Positions 18,094 through 27,200 of a stretch of 64,000 nt of DNA are shown piece by piece. The translations under genes and the position numbers were made by a program. Origin of the DNA: Schaalia canis (GTDB lineage: Bacteria; Actinomycetota; Actinomycetes; Actinomycetales; Actinomycetaceae); the NCBI RefSeq assembly GCF_003858455.1, contig NZ_RQZF01000004.1:90511-154510 (forward strand), in the 5' to 3' direction. The notes below the pieces were generated by a model, which was not told where the DNA came from, did not search any database, and saw nothing but the letters and a program-made list of their open reading frames with translations. Numbering within the stretch: position 1 is the first letter of the stretch; each line of letters starts with the position of its first letter.

Positions 18094-21042
18094 ATGCAGA
18101 CACCAGCAGGATCCGCCCTCAATCTTGGCGGAGATACCTTTGAACGCCTTGCGAACGAGGCTCACACCCGCAGCGGAGCTGAACTGGCAACAGCACTCAG
18201 CACCGACACCGCAACCGGCCTTGCCAGCACCGAAGCCGCCGCACGCCTGAAGGCGCACGGCCCCAACGAACTACCCTCTAGCCCACCCACTCCAGCGTGG
18301 CTGCGCTTCCTCCACCAGTTCAAAGACCCCCTGGTTTTCCTGCTGATCGGTGCGATTGTCATCTCCGTCATCGCCTGGATCATTGAAGGCGCCCACGGCG
18401 TACCCGTTGACGGCATCGTCATCTTCCTGGTGATCTTCCTCAACGCCGTCCTTGGCTTCATCCAAGAAAACAAGGCCGCCGACGCAGTTGCCGCACTTTC
18501 AGCCATGACGGCAGCAACCTCCACGGTCCTGCGCGATGGCGTCCGCCAGGTCATCCCCTCCAGCGAACTCGTTGTCGGAGACATCCTCGTCCTCGCTGAA
18601 GGCGACCAGGTGGGCGCGGATGCTCGCCTGCTCAAAGCCGCTGCTCTGCGCGCCATCGAATCCTCCCTCACGGGTGAGGCTGACGCCGTCGCGAAGCACA
18701 CCGGCGCCCTCGCCCCCGACACTGACCTGGCAGACCGCACGGGCATGGTCTACCGCGGCACCTCCATCGCACAAGGCAGCGCCGAAGCCATTGTTGTCGC
18801 CACCGGCGCGCACACGCAGATGGGTGCCATTGCCCTCATGCTCGACGAGGTCGAGGAAGAACCCACCCCGCTCCAGCGCGAAATCCACCAAATCTCCACG
18901 GTTCTGGGTGGCATCGTTGTCCTCATTGCCGTTGGCGTTGTGGCGACACTGCTGCTGCTGAGCCCCGAACGTAACGCCAACACCATCATTGACTCCCTCC
19001 TGCTGGGCGTTTCCTTGGCAGTGGCCGCCGTGCCCGAGGGCCTGCCCGCGATCTTGTCGGTGGTACTGGCCCTGGGCGTACAACGCATGGCTCTACACAA
19101 GGCCGTCGTCAAGAAACTCACCAGCGTGGAAACCCTGGGCTCGGCCTCGGTGATCGCCTCAGATAAGACCGGCACGCTCACCCGCTCAGAGATGACCATT
19201 CAAGAGGTCGCCACCGCCTCGGGCGTGACCTTAGTTTCTGGAACGGGCTACACCCCTGAAGGCACCCTCGCCCCCGACGCTGACCGCGACGGACAGCCCG
19301 ACGCCGATCCCCTCAGCGCCGCACTCGCCGACGAGGTCCGCTACGTCCTCTCCGGCGGGGCCATGGCCTCCGACGCCCAACTTGACCAGGACGAGGGCGT
19401 GTGGAGCGTTATCGGTGACCCCACCGAGGGCGCCTTCCTCGTTGCTGAACGCAAACTGGCCGCCCAGCCCCTGCCCCATCAGGGTGCGCGCCGCGTGTGG
19501 GACTTCCCCTTCACCTCCGAACGCAAACTCATGAGCGTCATCTACGAAGCAGACGACCGCTCCATGGTGCTCGTGTCCAAGGGAGCGCCCGACGTGCTCA
19601 TTGAACGCTGCGTGAGCGTGCGCCACGACGGTGTCGAAGAGGCGCTGACCGAGCAGCGGCGCAGTGCCTTCCTTGAGCACGTCACCGACATGTCGGGCCG
19701 CGCATTGCGCACCCTCGCCGTCGCCTACCGCCCCTTGGACGAGGCCGAGACCGGTCGCGTCCGTACCGCCATGCGCGCCCAAGACGGGTGGAATGGAAAC
19801 GGAGGTGCGGAAGACACTGATCTTTCCCTTGAATCTGAGATTCCTGACCTGAGCGACTGTGAAAGCGGCCTGACCATGGCGGGCGTGGTTGGCATTATTG
19901 ACCCGCCGCGCCCTGAAGCCGCTGCCGCCGTGGCGGAGGCTCGCCGGGCAGGTGTGCGCGTCCTCATGATTACCGGCGACCACCCGGCAACCGCAGGACG
20001 CATCGCCGCTGACTTGGGCATCCACGAGGCTGGCGGTCAAGTCGTGACGGGCCGAGAGCTCAGCGTCATGGATGATGAGACTCTGGCGGCGACGGTCGCC
20101 TCGTCCAATGTGTACGCGCGCGTCGCCCCCGAACATAAGATGCGCATCGTGGGTGCCCTGAAGGCTCAGGGGCAAACGGTGTCGATGACGGGTGATGGCG
20201 TGAATGACGCGCCGGCCCTGCGCGCCGCCGACATTGGCGTAGCCATGGGTATCACCGGCACGCAGGTGACGAAGGAAGCGGCAACGATGGTGCTGGTGGA
20301 CGACAATTTCGCCACCATTGTTGCTGCCGTGCGTGAAGGGCGACGCATCTTTGACAACATCAAGAAAGTGTTGCGCTACCTACTGTCGTCCAATATGGGC
20401 GAGGTCCTCACCGTCTTTGGCGGAGTGGTCTTGGCCAGCGTCATTGGCTTGAGTGAACAGTCCACCACCGGTGTTGTCCTGCCACTGGTAGCCACGCAGA
20501 TCCTGTGGATTAACCTCGTGACCGACTCTGGGCCAGCCCTGGCCATGGGTGTGGATCCCAGCGTTGAGGATGTCATGGCTCGGCCACCACGACGCTCCAC
20601 TGATCGCGTGGTTGATGGCAGCATGTGGGCGGGCGTGGTCCTGGTCGGCGCTGTCATGGCGGTGGCAACACTCCTGACCCTTGATTTCTTCTTGCCTGGC
20701 GGCCTCATTGAGAACGCCTACTCCACCGATGACCTGGACACGGCGCGCACCGCAGCCTTCACCACCTTGGTGTTTGCCCAGCTCTTTAACACGTTCAATT
20801 CGCGCTCTGAGACCGTCTCTGCGTTCTCTCACCTGTTCGTGAACCGTTGGTTGTGGGCTTCCATTGCCCTGGGCGCCTTGTTGCAGGTGGTTGTCGTCCA
20901 TGTGCCGCTCTTCCAGGCAGCCTTCTCGACCGCTCCGCTGGACTTGGTGCACTGGGGTGTTGCCATTGCTCTGGGATCTCTGGTGCTGTGGGTTGATGAG
21001 CTGCGCAAAGTGGTGCGGCGGGCACTGAGGCTGGGGAAGTAG
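18094..21042 (+). CDS. P-type cation-transporting ATPase, probably Ca2+ (type II)
   Basis: This 982-residue membrane pump exports a cation at the cost of ATP. The phosphorylated aspartate is D357 in DKTGTLT. The TM4 motif PEGLPA and the TM6 region WINLVTDSGPALAMG match the type II (SERCA/PMCA/PacL) class. The actuator motif TGEA (SSLTGEAD) and hinge motif TGDGVNDAPAL are present. The N-terminal cation-ATPase domain covers about residues 20-90. Calcium is the most likely ion; Na+ or Mn2+ cannot be excluded. It is divergent from the lipoprotein gene, with about 200 bases between the two starts. Confidence 0.93.
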   Translation: MQTPAGSALNLGGDTFERLANEAHTRSGAELATALSTDTATGLASTEAAARLKAHGPNELPSSPPTPAWLRFLHQFKDPLVFLLIGAIVISVIAWIIEGAHGVPVDGIVIFLVIFLNAVLGFIQENKAADAVAALSAMTAATSTVLRDGVRQVIPSSELVVGDILVLAEGDQVGADARLLKAAALRAIESSLTGEADAVAKHTGALAPDTDLADRTGMVYRGTSIAQGSAEAIVVATGAHTQMGAIALMLDEVEEEPTPLQREIHQISTVLGGIVVLIAVGVVATLLLLSPERNANTIIDSLLLGVSLAVAAVPEGLPAILSVVLALGVQRMALHKAVVKKLTSVETLGSASVIASDKTGTLTRSEMTIQEVATASGVTLVSGTGYTPEGTLAPDADRDGQPDADPLSAALADEVRYVLSGGAMASDAQLDQDEGVWSVIGDPTEGAFLVAERKLAAQPLPHQGARRVWDFPFTSERKLMSVIYEADDRSMVLVSKGAPDVLIERCVSVRHDGVEEALTEQRRSAFLEHVTDMSGRALRTLAVAYRPLDEAETGRVRTAMRAQDGWNGNGGAEDTDLSLESEIPDLSDCESGLTMAGVVGIIDPPRPEAAAAVAEARRAGVRVLMITGDHPATAGRIAADLGIHEAGGQVVTGRELSVMDDETLAATVASSNVYARVAPEHKMRIVGALKAQGQTVSMTGDGVNDAPALRAADIGVAMGITGTQVTKEAATMVLVDDNFATIVAAVREGRRIFDNIKKVLRYLLSSNMGEVLTVFGGVVLASVIGLSEQSTTGVVLPLVATQILWINLVTDSGPALAMGVDPSVEDVMARPPRRSTDRVVDGSMWAGVVLVGAVMAVATLLTLDFFLPGGLIENAYSTDDLDTARTAAFTTLVFAQLFNTFNSRSETVSAFSHLFVNRWLWASIALGALLQVVVVHVPLFQAAFSTAPLDLVHWGVAIALGSLVLWVDELRKVVRRALRLGK

Positions 21043-21111
21043 CCCCCTGTCTGTCTGAGGCGAAGGCCGACCAAGCGCCGGATAATACTGGTCGCGGGTT
21101 GCGCTGCATGT

Positions 21112-21183
21112 CTCCCGCGTGTGAGTCCACGGGGTTTTGTCGCCTTCTGGAGGTGATTTTTGCGTTGGGCGCACATCTGGGAG
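21112..21183. repeat. Palindromic interspersed repeat, copy 3 (diverged)
   Basis: The left arm TCTCCCGCGTGTGAGTCCA and right arm TTGGGCGCACATCTGGGAG are imperfect complements separated by about 36 bases. It lies between the convergent P-type ATPase and cupin genes and shares only its arms with copies 1 and 2. Confidence 0.5.
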
Positions 21184-21282
21184 CCAAGGCAGCTAGTTGA
21201 CGTTAGCCGAGGATGATCCTTCTTGTGAGTTCAACTCGCTGTGGCAATGAACTACTGGACGCTCAAAGCCTGCGAAGTGGGA

Positions 21283-21804
21283 CTAGTTGCCCGACTGGGC
21301 AAGCTGCCAATCCTCGAAACTGAACTCGGGCGAGACAATGCAGGTTGCCAGGGCTACCCCGCCGCGCGCAAAAGTGCGCTGCCAGGTGCCTGCAGGGACA
21401 AGGAACTGGACGAGGGGTATTGCCTCACCGGAGGTAGAGGCGGGCGTGCCAGACGAGTCAGCACCGCCCGCCCAATTCCCCTGCACAACAGTCGGTGAGG
21501 GATCCTCCACGGGCGCATCTGCGTCCCCACCCAGGTGAATCTCCAAAGCACCCGGCCCATGCCACAGCCACAACTCATCAGAGATCACCTTGTGCCAGGC
21601 GGCCTCCTGGCCGTCATCAAGCAGAAAGAGAATCCCCGAAGCCGTAGCGCGTTCCCCATTGGCAGTCATCACCCGTGCCGGCGCCGTCCACGTGCGGCGA
21701 AACCAGCCACCCTCGGGGTGGGGCGCCAAATCGAGGGAGGCAACCAGGGCGGCGGCCTCGTCAGAGGGAATCCACGGACGGCTGGGGGAGGCGGGAGTGC
21801 TCAC
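21283..21804 (-). CDS. DUF985 family cupin protein
   Basis: The 173-residue product matches the DUF985/YML079w cupin family: LDLAPHPEGGWFRRTWTAP near the N-terminus, then ASGILFLLDDGQEAAWHKV with SDELWLWHGPGALEIHL, and VPAGTWQRTF. Cupins bind small ligands or metals, and no reaction is known for this family. A 30-residue Gly/Ser-rich insertion (about 105-130) is unusual. The gene overlaps the amidohydrolase stop by 4 bases and ends a three-gene operon. Confidence 0.85.
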   Translation of the reverse strand: MSTPASPSRPWIPSDEAAALVASLDLAPHPEGGWFRRTWTAPARVMTANGERATASGILFLLDDGQEAAWHKVISDELWLWHGPGALEIHLGGDADAPVEDPSPTVVQGNWAGGADSSGTPASTSGEAIPLVQFLVPAGTWQRTFARGGVALATCIVSPEFSFEDWQLAQSGN

Positions 21805-23192
21805 AGCGCAGCCTCCTTGCCCTGGCCCACCAGTTCAGCAAAATCTGGGCGCGCCCACCGCACCTGGCCTGAGATCAACGTCGCCACCTGGCGGCCCGCA
21901 CCGTGGCAGGCCACGGCCTCAATAGTGCCGACAATATCGCTGACCGGCACATCAATGAACACCATGTCCGCCACTGCACCCGCCTGCAACTGGCCCACGC
22001 GCTCATGGCCAGTCGCCAAACCCAAGGCGTGAGCCCCACCCAAGGTGGCAGCATGAAGCAAACGACGCGCTAAATCCTCATGGCGATAGCCCTGCTCGCG
22101 CGCGATCTCATGCAGCAGTGCCACATCCTCCAACACGTCCAAGGACGGCGAAGAGGACAGCGAATCCGTGCCGACAGCGATCATATTGCCCTCCTCCAAG
22201 TAGGCGGCAACAGGCGGCGCATCCAAGCCGATCACTCGATTCGACCGCGGACACAAGGCCACTGCCGTTGAGCGCGCCCGCAGGCGACGCCGGTCATCAG
22301 CGGTCATATACACGCCGTGTGCAATATGGCAATCCGGGCCGAGCACCCCGAGCTGGTCAACGAACTGCGTGGAGGAAAACCCGCCACCGCCCTGACGCAT
22401 CTGCGTGTAGGAGCCTGCCGCGCTCGACTTCCACAGTTCGGCCAGCTCACCGCGCTGGCCGCCATTCCACTCAGCCTCCTCATGCGATTCGCCCAGGTGA
22501 ATGTGCAGGCGCATACCGCGCCGCCTAGCCACGTCAGGCAGCTCCAGCAGGGGAGCAGACTCTAAAGAATAGGGGGCATGCGGGCTTAAACCCACGCCCG
22601 GCGAGGTCGGCATCACATCCAACTGCGCGTTCACCGTGTTCAAGCCGCGCTCACGCCAGGCCGTATTCTCCCACCCCATGACCTCCCAGTAGGCCACGCC
22701 ATGCAGACCCGCATCATGGAGGGCCGAGGCCGCCTCGGCGTCCGTCACCACGTCGGCCGCGCAGGTTGTGCCGTAACGCAGGGACATGCGCGCACCCTCG
22801 GCGGCATGAGCACGCCAATCTTGCGGGCCGGCGTCGTAGACAACGTCGAAGGCCGCCATCCATTCAGGGAAATTCGCGTACTGGCGGGCACCAACTTCGG
22901 CCATGCCGGTGTATTGCAGGTGCGTGTGGGCGTTGACCAGGCCAGGCATGAGCACGCCATCCACATGGGTCTCCGTGAAAGGCACGCCGTTGTCGGCCAG
23001 CATGCCCACCAGCCATTCACGATCCCCCACATGCTGGATACGCCCGTCACGCACTGCTACGGCACCGCCCAGCATGGATGGGGCGGTAATGGGGATCACG
23101 CAGGAAGCCGACCATACCTGCATGGGCGCATTCGACGGGGTCGGCAGGGGCAGGGGGGCCGCGGGCGCGGCCGGTGCGGGAGGTGTCGTCAT
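21801..23192 (-). CDS. Amidohydrolase, SAH/5'-deoxyadenosine/aminofutalosine deaminase type
   Basis: This TRZ/ATZ-type metal-dependent deaminase has 463 residues. Metal ligands are visible as H89 and H91 in NAHTHL, H232 in HIHLGES, H292 in AHGVYM and D343 in GTDS. LSPHAPYS and LCPRSN are typical of enzymes acting on adenosine-type nucleosides (MtaD, DadD, MqnX). Substrates of the family include S-adenosylhomocysteine, methylthioadenosine, 5'-deoxyadenosine and aminofutalosine. It overlaps the upstream hydrolase-like gene by 4 bases, which suggests a linked reaction. No other menaquinone-futalosine gene is in the window. Confidence 0.85.
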   Translation of the reverse strand: MTTPPAPAAPAAPLPLPTPSNAPMQVWSASCVIPITAPSMLGGAVAVRDGRIQHVGDREWLVGMLADNGVPFTETHVDGVLMPGLVNAHTHLQYTGMAEVGARQYANFPEWMAAFDVVYDAGPQDWRAHAAEGARMSLRYGTTCAADVVTDAEAASALHDAGLHGVAYWEVMGWENTAWRERGLNTVNAQLDVMPTSPGVGLSPHAPYSLESAPLLELPDVARRRGMRLHIHLGESHEEAEWNGGQRGELAELWKSSAAGSYTQMRQGGGGFSSTQFVDQLGVLGPDCHIAHGVYMTADDRRRLRARSTAVALCPRSNRVIGLDAPPVAAYLEEGNMIAVGTDSLSSSPSLDVLEDVALLHEIAREQGYRHEDLARRLLHAATLGGAHALGLATGHERVGQLQAGAVADMVFIDVPVSDIVGTIEAVACHGAGRQVATLISGQVRWARPDFAELVGQGKEAAL

Positions 23193-25009
23193 GGGCGAGA
23201 CTCCAAGGATGAGGGGTAGAGCGAGGTGGATGGAGAGGGCAGCGAGATGGTAGGAGATGAAGAGGCGGCAGGGCGGGCGGGGGTGCGCAGCCAGCCGTCG
23301 ACCGCTGCGGCAGCCACTGCATCATCGGCAGAGGCGGGCAAGGCGTGCAGGCCAGGAGCAAGCAATGCACCCCGGCCAGCTAAGCGGCGTTCGGCCTCGT
23401 CAATCAGAGTTTCCAGGGCTGCGCACTGGACGGCAAAAGACAGGTCCATAATCTCAATGGGGTTGCCCTCGCCGGCCGTGCAATTAATGCAACCACCCCG
23501 GTCGGTGACGAGCAGCTCCCGACCGCTTGGCAGGCGCAAGCGCTCTACCGCACGCATCCCAGGGGCAGGGAGCCACTGCGCGCCTGCACGCAGGGCAGCC
23601 TCAAGGGCAACCTCCTGATCAACACCACCGGCGACACTGACAACAGCGCCATCGGGCAAGGCAGCAAGAACCTCAAGGCTGATAGTGTCAGCAACGCCTG
23701 TAGCCGACACGCACAGGTCAGCGTCGCTCACTAGGTCGACCAAGGCGCCGGTGGAGTACCCATCCATGCGGGCTTGGAGGGCGCGAACCGGGTCAATCTC
23801 GGCCACACTCACCTGCGCCCCCAAAGCAGCAGCCAGGCGAGCAAAACCCCTACCGACATCGCCATAACCGGCCACCACTGCACGCCTACCTTGCAGAGGA
23901 TAGCCCTCAGAGGCCGGGTCGAGAAGGTCCAAAATGGTGAGCAGGCACGACTGGCCAGTGCCGTAGGCATTGTCAAACAGCGTCTTTGAACGAGCGTCAT
24001 TGGAAGCGATGACAGGAATACGCAAGGTGCCTTCGGTCTCCATAGCACGCAAGGGTCGCAGGCCAGAGGTGGTTTCCTCTGCCGCACCAACAAGTGAATC
24101 CAAGGCTCCCGGTGCACGCGCAGGATCGTGGGCCATGCGGATCAGGTGCGAGCCATCATCCAGGAGAAACTCTAGTTTTTGGTCGAGGAACTCGCGGGCA
24201 AGAGCCTCTTCCTGCTGCGCGGTGGCAGCAGAGTCGGCAAAGACAGCGATGCCTTGAGTGCGCAGCTCGGCGGCAACATCGTCTCGGGTTTCATCCGCGT
24301 GACCAAAAACCGACACCTGCGCTCCGGCCTGCGCCAGCTCCAGGGCAAGGACAGCGGTCTTGGGTTCAAGGACAAGAGCCAGACCAATCCGACGGCCTTC
24401 GAGTCGGCCAGCTTCTGCCAGGCGAGCAACGGCTGCGCGGGTAATGGGCATATGAGCCCGCGCCCACGCAATGCGTTCGCGGCCATAGTCAGCCCCATCG
24501 TCATAGGACACGATGCTGGCAGTATCGAGGGGGGCCGGCCGCTCGTAGGGGGAGCGTAAAAGTGTGCCATCGCCAGTGGTGACGGTCATCGGCCCCGACA
24601 GTGGCGCGTACACGATGACGGGTGAGGTGTGTCGCCCAGGGTCAGTTGGATGATTTTCTGGCGTATCGGACACATAGATCAATGCTTGGGCCGTTGGAAA
24701 ATTGTGCGCGGTCGCATCAGGCTGGAGCTCCGATGGCTGGGTAATAAGGGTGGGGTGGGCACCAAAGGCACTGAGCGTGCCCACGAGTTCAACAACCTGG
24801 GGTGTGCGTGCCAACGACTCGGGCGCAGCGATGACAAAAGGCTGGCCGCATACCAATAAATTGGTGGCAGCCGCGAAAGAGCGGATCACGCGCTGAGCCC
24901 ACACAGAGGGGGCGTCGACAGGAGACCCTGTGTCATACAGGTCAGGCAGGATCACACGATCAGCGGCTGCTGGTAAGTCATTGGTGTCAGGGCGGGCAAA
25001 AAGATCCAC
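23189..25009 (-). CDS. S-adenosylhomocysteine hydrolase homologue lacking the active-site histidines
   Basis: Residues about 175-560 align with SAH hydrolase: YGRERIAWARAHMPI, LDDGSHL (D284/D285), EETTSG (311-316), NDARSKTLFDN with K342 and D346, the NAD-binding GYGDVGRG (381-388) and GEGNPIEIMDLSFA. The equivalents of human His55, His301 and His353 are V213, G462 and N516, so three conserved histidines are gone while the Lys, Asp, Glu and NAD sites remain. About 170 residues of unrecognised N-terminal sequence and a Pro/Ser-rich tail are added; the total is 606 residues against 400-430 in archaeal-type enzymes. It is the first gene of an operon with the nucleoside-type deaminase. Activity on a deaminated or otherwise altered nucleoside is inference. 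Confidence 0.8.
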   Translation of the reverse strand: MDLFARPDTNDLPAAADRVILPDLYDTGSPVDAPSVWAQRVIRSFAAATNLLVCGQPFVIAAPESLARTPQVVELVGTLSAFGAHPTLITQPSELQPDATAHNFPTAQALIYVSDTPENHPTDPGRHTSPVIVYAPLSGPMTVTTGDGTLLRSPYERPAPLDTASIVSYDDGADYGRERIAWARAHMPITRAAVARLAEAGRLEGRRIGLALVLEPKTAVLALELAQAGAQVSVFGHADETRDDVAAELRTQGIAVFADSAATAQQEEALAREFLDQKLEFLLDDGSHLIRMAHDPARAPGALDSLVGAAEETTSGLRPLRAMETEGTLRIPVIASNDARSKTLFDNAYGTGQSCLLTILDLLDPASEGYPLQGRRAVVAGYGDVGRGFARLAAALGAQVSVAEIDPVRALQARMDGYSTGALVDLVSDADLCVSATGVADTISLEVLAALPDGAVVSVAGGVDQEVALEAALRAGAQWLPAPGMRAVERLRLPSGRELLVTDRGGCINCTAGEGNPIEIMDLSFAVQCAALETLIDEAERRLAGRGALLAPGLHALPASADDAVAAAAVDGWLRTPARPAASSSPTISLPSPSTSLYPSSLESRP

Positions 25010-25105
25010 AGATTGACGCTATCAAGACCTGTGCGGCAAGGGGGGAAAAGCGCCGTTCATGGACACGCTCCCATGCTGTGCTCTCCATTCTTTTGGAGGG
25101 CCGTG

Positions 25106-25177
25106 CTCCCATATGTGCATCCAAGAGCGAAAGGCAGCCACGAAAGGGTGTAAAACGCTTGGACGCACATCCGGGAG
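25106..25177. repeat. Palindromic interspersed repeat, copy 4
   Basis: The arms CTCCCATATGTGCATCCAAG and CTTGGACGCACATCCGGGAG are imperfect complements over 20 bases and flank a centre of about 32 bases unrelated to copies 1 and 2. The right arm's GGGAG lies about 11 bases before a possible start at 25184, so it may double as a ribosome-binding site. Confidence 0.6.
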
Positions 25178-25183
25178 ACGAAA

Positions 25184-26116
25184 GTGCAATGCTGGGAGTA
25201 CTTGAGGCACAATCAAGGGGTGAGTGAACAGACAAAGCCCGCCGCACAGCCCGCTCCCACACCCTTCGATGAACTCACCATCAGCGACATTCAGCTCATT
25301 ACCATTGACCTGGATGGCACCCTGCTTGATGAGAATAGGAAACTGCCCGAAGAAACATGGCCGGTTATTGAGCAGCTCCTCGCCCGCGGAATCACTGTTG
25401 TTCCCTGTTCGGGCCGCCAATACTGGACCCTGAGTGATCTCTTTGACCGCGTGAGCGATGGGCTGACAATCATTGCAGAAAACGGCTCTATCGCGATGCG
25501 AGACGGGGAAGAACTCTTCTCCAACGGCCTGGACTACCCGACCGCGCAGGCTGTTGTCCTCAACGTGCGATCCCAGCAAGAAGCAGGCGTGAACACAGGC
25601 CTGGTTGTCTGCGGTAAACGCAGCGCCTACGTCGAACGTGACGACGATGCTTTCCTGACTATCGCGCGCGAGTTCTACCACCGCACCACTGTCGTTGACG
25701 ACCTACACGAAACGCTTGCGCAGATGGAACAAGGTGAGCATGAGGATTCCTTGCTCAAACTCGCCCAATTCGACTTCACGAATATCACCCCCACGGGCGC
25801 AGTCTCCATGGGTGCCTTTGCTGCGACGCACCAATATGTCGTCTCAGGTCAGCACTGGTGTGATCTGATGAACCCCACCGTTGATAAGGGCCACGCTGTT
25901 GCCGCCCTCCAAGAACGTCTGGGTATTACGCCTGCCCAAACCATGGCTTTTGGAGACTTCCACAATGACCTGGGTATGCTCGCCCGGGCTGAACACTCCT
26001 TCGCCATGGCCAACGCTCACCCGGACATTCATGCGGTCAGCCGCTATATCGCTCCCTCGAATGCCGAGCACGGGGTACTGCAAGTCCTGCGAGCAGTCTT
26101 CGACCTGGACGCCTGA
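25184..26116 (+). CDS. HAD-superfamily hydrolase, Cof-type
   Basis: This cytosolic phosphatase belongs to the Cof/YbjI group of the haloacid dehalogenase superfamily. Motif I is ITIDLDGTLLDE, motif II is VPCSGRQYW, the motif III lysine is in PTVDKGHAV, and motif IV is AFGDFHNDLGML. The capped 310-residue length is usual, and substrates are sugar phosphates or nucleotides. The start is uncertain: ATG 25184 has GGGAG 11 bases upstream inside the palindromic repeat, while GTG 25220 gives VSEQTKPAAQ with poorer spacing. A strong terminator follows. Confidence 0.88.
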   Translation: MQCWEYLRHNQGVSEQTKPAAQPAPTPFDELTISDIQLITIDLDGTLLDENRKLPEETWPVIEQLLARGITVVPCSGRQYWTLSDLFDRVSDGLTIIAENGSIAMRDGEELFSNGLDYPTAQAVVLNVRSQQEAGVNTGLVVCGKRSAYVERDDDAFLTIAREFYHRTTVVDDLHETLAQMEQGEHEDSLLKLAQFDFTNITPTGAVSMGAFAATHQYVVSGQHWCDLMNPTVDKGHAVAALQERLGITPAQTMAFGDFHNDLGMLARAEHSFAMANAHPDIHAVSRYIAPSNAEHGVLQVLRAVFDLDA

Positions 26117-26149
26117 ACGACGAGGGCGTCACGAGCTGGAACATAAAAA

Positions 26150-26178
26150 GGGGGTGCTGGCCACAGGCCAGCACCCCC
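26150..26178. terminator. Bidirectional terminator between convergent genes
   Basis: GGGGGTGCTGGCC and its perfect 13-bp complement are separated by ACA. An A run lies before the stem. The hairpin sits between the convergent HAD hydrolase and coiled-coil protein genes. Confidence 0.8.
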
Positions 26179-26214
26179 GAACGCTACGAAGCAGAGCTGA
26201 GAGCTCCGCAGCCG

Positions 26215-27051
26215 TCACTTACCGTCGACAGCGTCCTTGACGTCTTCAGCAACCTCTGCCGCCTTATCTGCAACAGCTTGGGCGGCATCCTTCGCCTTGT
26301 CCTTGACCTCAGCGGCCTTATCGGCAGCAGCGTCAGCAAGATCCTTGGCCTTATCCTTCGCCTGCGCAGCCTTGTCAGCCACCGCGTCCTTCACTTCAGC
26401 AGCCTTCTCAGCTGCAGCATCCTTGACCTCGGCAGTCTTCTCCGAAACCGTGTCAACAGCATCAGAGACAGACTCGGGCAGCATCTCCTGGATATCGACC
26501 TCGGACTCCAGATCTGCCCAGTATTCCTCAGCCCAGGGATCTTCGATGGGCTGGCTGCGCTTCCACAGAACATAGCCTGCGCCAGCGACACCGGCGCCCA
26601 GGGCGGTCCAGCCCAGGGCGCGCAGCAGACGACGGGGACGGCGAGCCTTCTTCGTGGGGGTTGTCAGAGCAACAGCCGTGGCTTCACGGGCATTGCGAAC
26701 ACGGTCCAGCAGGGCGCCATCGGAGGAAACAGCCACAGTGGCGTCGTGCGCAGCACGGTTAATGCGTGGCAGGTAATCGTCAATGACGCGCTCGCGGGCG
26801 TCTTCGATAACGGGCTTTGCGCGGTCAGCGGCAGCCTGGGCGCGATCAGCAGCACCGCTGAGCAGCGGGGTGGCGCGGTCGATAGCATTCTCCAGAGCCT
26901 GCTGTGCGCGAGGAGCGGCCCAATCCAGGCCAGCGCTGGCCAAATCAGTGGCCTTGACGGCTGCACGTCCAGCGTGGACGGCAACAGCCTCGCGAAGCTG
27001 AGCGGCTTCAGCCTTGATCTTGTCCGCATCGAAATTGGGGGTCTTCGCCAT
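26215..27051 (-). CDS. Ala/Lys-rich coiled-coil membrane protein with LEA-like repeats
   Basis: The 278-residue product has an N-terminal helical region (to about 140), a basic patch (KKARRPRRLLRA), one membrane segment (LGWTALGAGVAGAGYVLW) and an acidic segment. The last 85 residues are built from degenerate 11-residue units of the DKAAEVKDKAK type. The repeats resemble late-embryogenesis-abundant and apolipoprotein-like amphipathic helices, which often bind membranes or act under desiccation or envelope stress. The function is not established. It is divergent from the cyclophilin gene. Confidence 0.75.
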   Translation of the reverse strand: MAKTPNFDADKIKAEAAQLREAVAVHAGRAAVKATDLASAGLDWAAPRAQQALENAIDRATPLLSGAADRAQAAADRAKPVIEDARERVIDDYLPRINRAAHDATVAVSSDGALLDRVRNAREATAVALTTPTKKARRPRRLLRALGWTALGAGVAGAGYVLWKRSQPIEDPWAEEYWADLESEVDIQEMLPESVSDAVDTVSEKTAEVKDAAAEKAAEVKDAVADKAAQAKDKAKDLADAAADKAAEVKDKAKDAAQAVADKAAEVAEDVKDAVDGK

Positions 27052-27200
27052 GATGCCCTCCTGGTGTATGGCTTAATCTGCGTTCAACACGCACTTTCCC
27101 TTCCTATTCTGCCTTGTTTAAGTGTGAAGTGCAGCCTATCGTTCGAGAATTCGCGCCTGTAAGAGGTGAACAATGCGTTCAACTCTGCGACGATAAAGGC

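Noticed and set aside
19231..20175. 314-codon minus-strand open frame
   Set aside because: It lies antisense to the P-type ATPase, whose motifs are intact. The translated product has no recognisable family.
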